This document shows positions 44,344 through 44,400 of a stretch of DNA of 44,400 nucleotides, one piece after another. Position 1 is the stretch's first letter. Every line of letters starts with the position of its first letter. Source of the DNA: Xanthomonas cannabis pv. cannabis (GTDB lineage: Bacteria; Pseudomonadota; Gammaproteobacteria; Xanthomonadales; Xanthomonadaceae); assembly GCF_000802365.1 (NCBI RefSeq), contig NZ_JSZE01000040.1, forward strand, positions 1 to 44,400. The letters run 5' to 3'. The position numbers and the translations under genes were made by a program. Below the pieces are notes generated by a model. The model worked only from the letters and a program-made list of their open reading frames with translations, was not told the DNA's origin and did not search any database.

Positions 44344-44400
44344 ATGGCTGTAACGCCTGCATCGCTGTGTCTGCTGCGCTTGTCCGCCCTGGGCGATGTC
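44344..44400 (+). CDS. LPS heptosyltransferase, N-terminal start
   Basis: Only the first 19 codons are in the window. They read MAVTPASLCLLRLSALGDV, and LLRLSALGDV is the N-terminal signature of GT9 ADP-heptose:LPS heptosyltransferases. The gene runs off the right edge. Its place next to kdkA agrees with a role in LPS core synthesis; which heptose it adds is not decided. Confidence 0.8.
   Translation, partial: MAVTPASLCLLRLSALGDV

Overview
The window looks like chromosomal DNA of a high-GC gammaproteobacterium of the Xanthomonas group (Lysobacteraceae). The basis is the short PilZ protein behind holB, the CTTCTCCCG palindromes followed by a GTGCCCGAAGG...GGATGAGGG tag, the GGGATTC/GGGATTG intergenic repeats, a kdkA-type Kdo kinase and an acnD/prpF methylcitrate operon. 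Species cannot be fixed from sequence reading alone. Most of the window is dense housekeeping sequence, and most genes are on the minus strand.

Layout. 1-1040: start of an alpha-2-macroglobulin-like lipoprotein. 1041-1938: gene-free, with a tandem array of palindromic repeats (110-bp unit). 1939-5227: exported nucleoside hydrolase and a TonB-dependent receptor. 5801-12695: methylcitrate operon in the order prpB, prpC, acnD, parD, parE, prpF, so a ParDE-type toxin-antitoxin pair sits inside it. The divergent activator gene prpR (12820-14430) faces it. The intergenic region holds a consensus sigma-54 promoter and a 10-bp-phased repeat array. 14480-15205: small lipoprotein and tRNA-Val with terminator and promoter. 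15393-25718: a long minus-strand run of yceD, rpmF, fabH, a kinase-like membrane protein, fabD, fabG, acpP, fabF, pabB, mltG, holB and pilZ, with a Maf nucleotide pyrophosphatase divergent from yceD. This resembles the E. coli yceD-rpmF-plsX-fab-pabC-mltG-tmk-holB cluster, but plsX, pabC and tmk are not at their usual places.

26417-31088: three-gene set for membrane glycosylation (GT39-like transferase, GT2 polyprenyl-sugar synthase, polytopic membrane protein). 31126-35516: divergent MoxR ATPase, DUF58, TgpA-type transglutaminase and Slp lipoprotein genes, closed by a terminator. 35816-39288: hinT, recR, ybaB and dnaX, with two long inverted repeat elements filling the gaps around recR. 39361-39694: tRNA-Ser with a clear promoter, then the 4.5S SRP RNA gene. 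40224-42825: molybdopterin genes moaE, moaD, moaC and moaA. 42825-44323: a metallo-beta-lactamase-fold hydrolase and kdkA, overlapping head to tail. 44344-44400: first codons of a divergent heptosyltransferase gene.

The most unusual points are a 34-unit TTG/CTG microsatellite in the acnD leader that could encode a polyglutamine peptide, the toxin-antitoxin pair within the propionate operon, the phased repeats at the prpR/prpB promoter, and the kinase-like protein (apparently without the catalytic aspartate) inside the fatty-acid operon. I did not find a clearly new multi-gene defence or mobile system.
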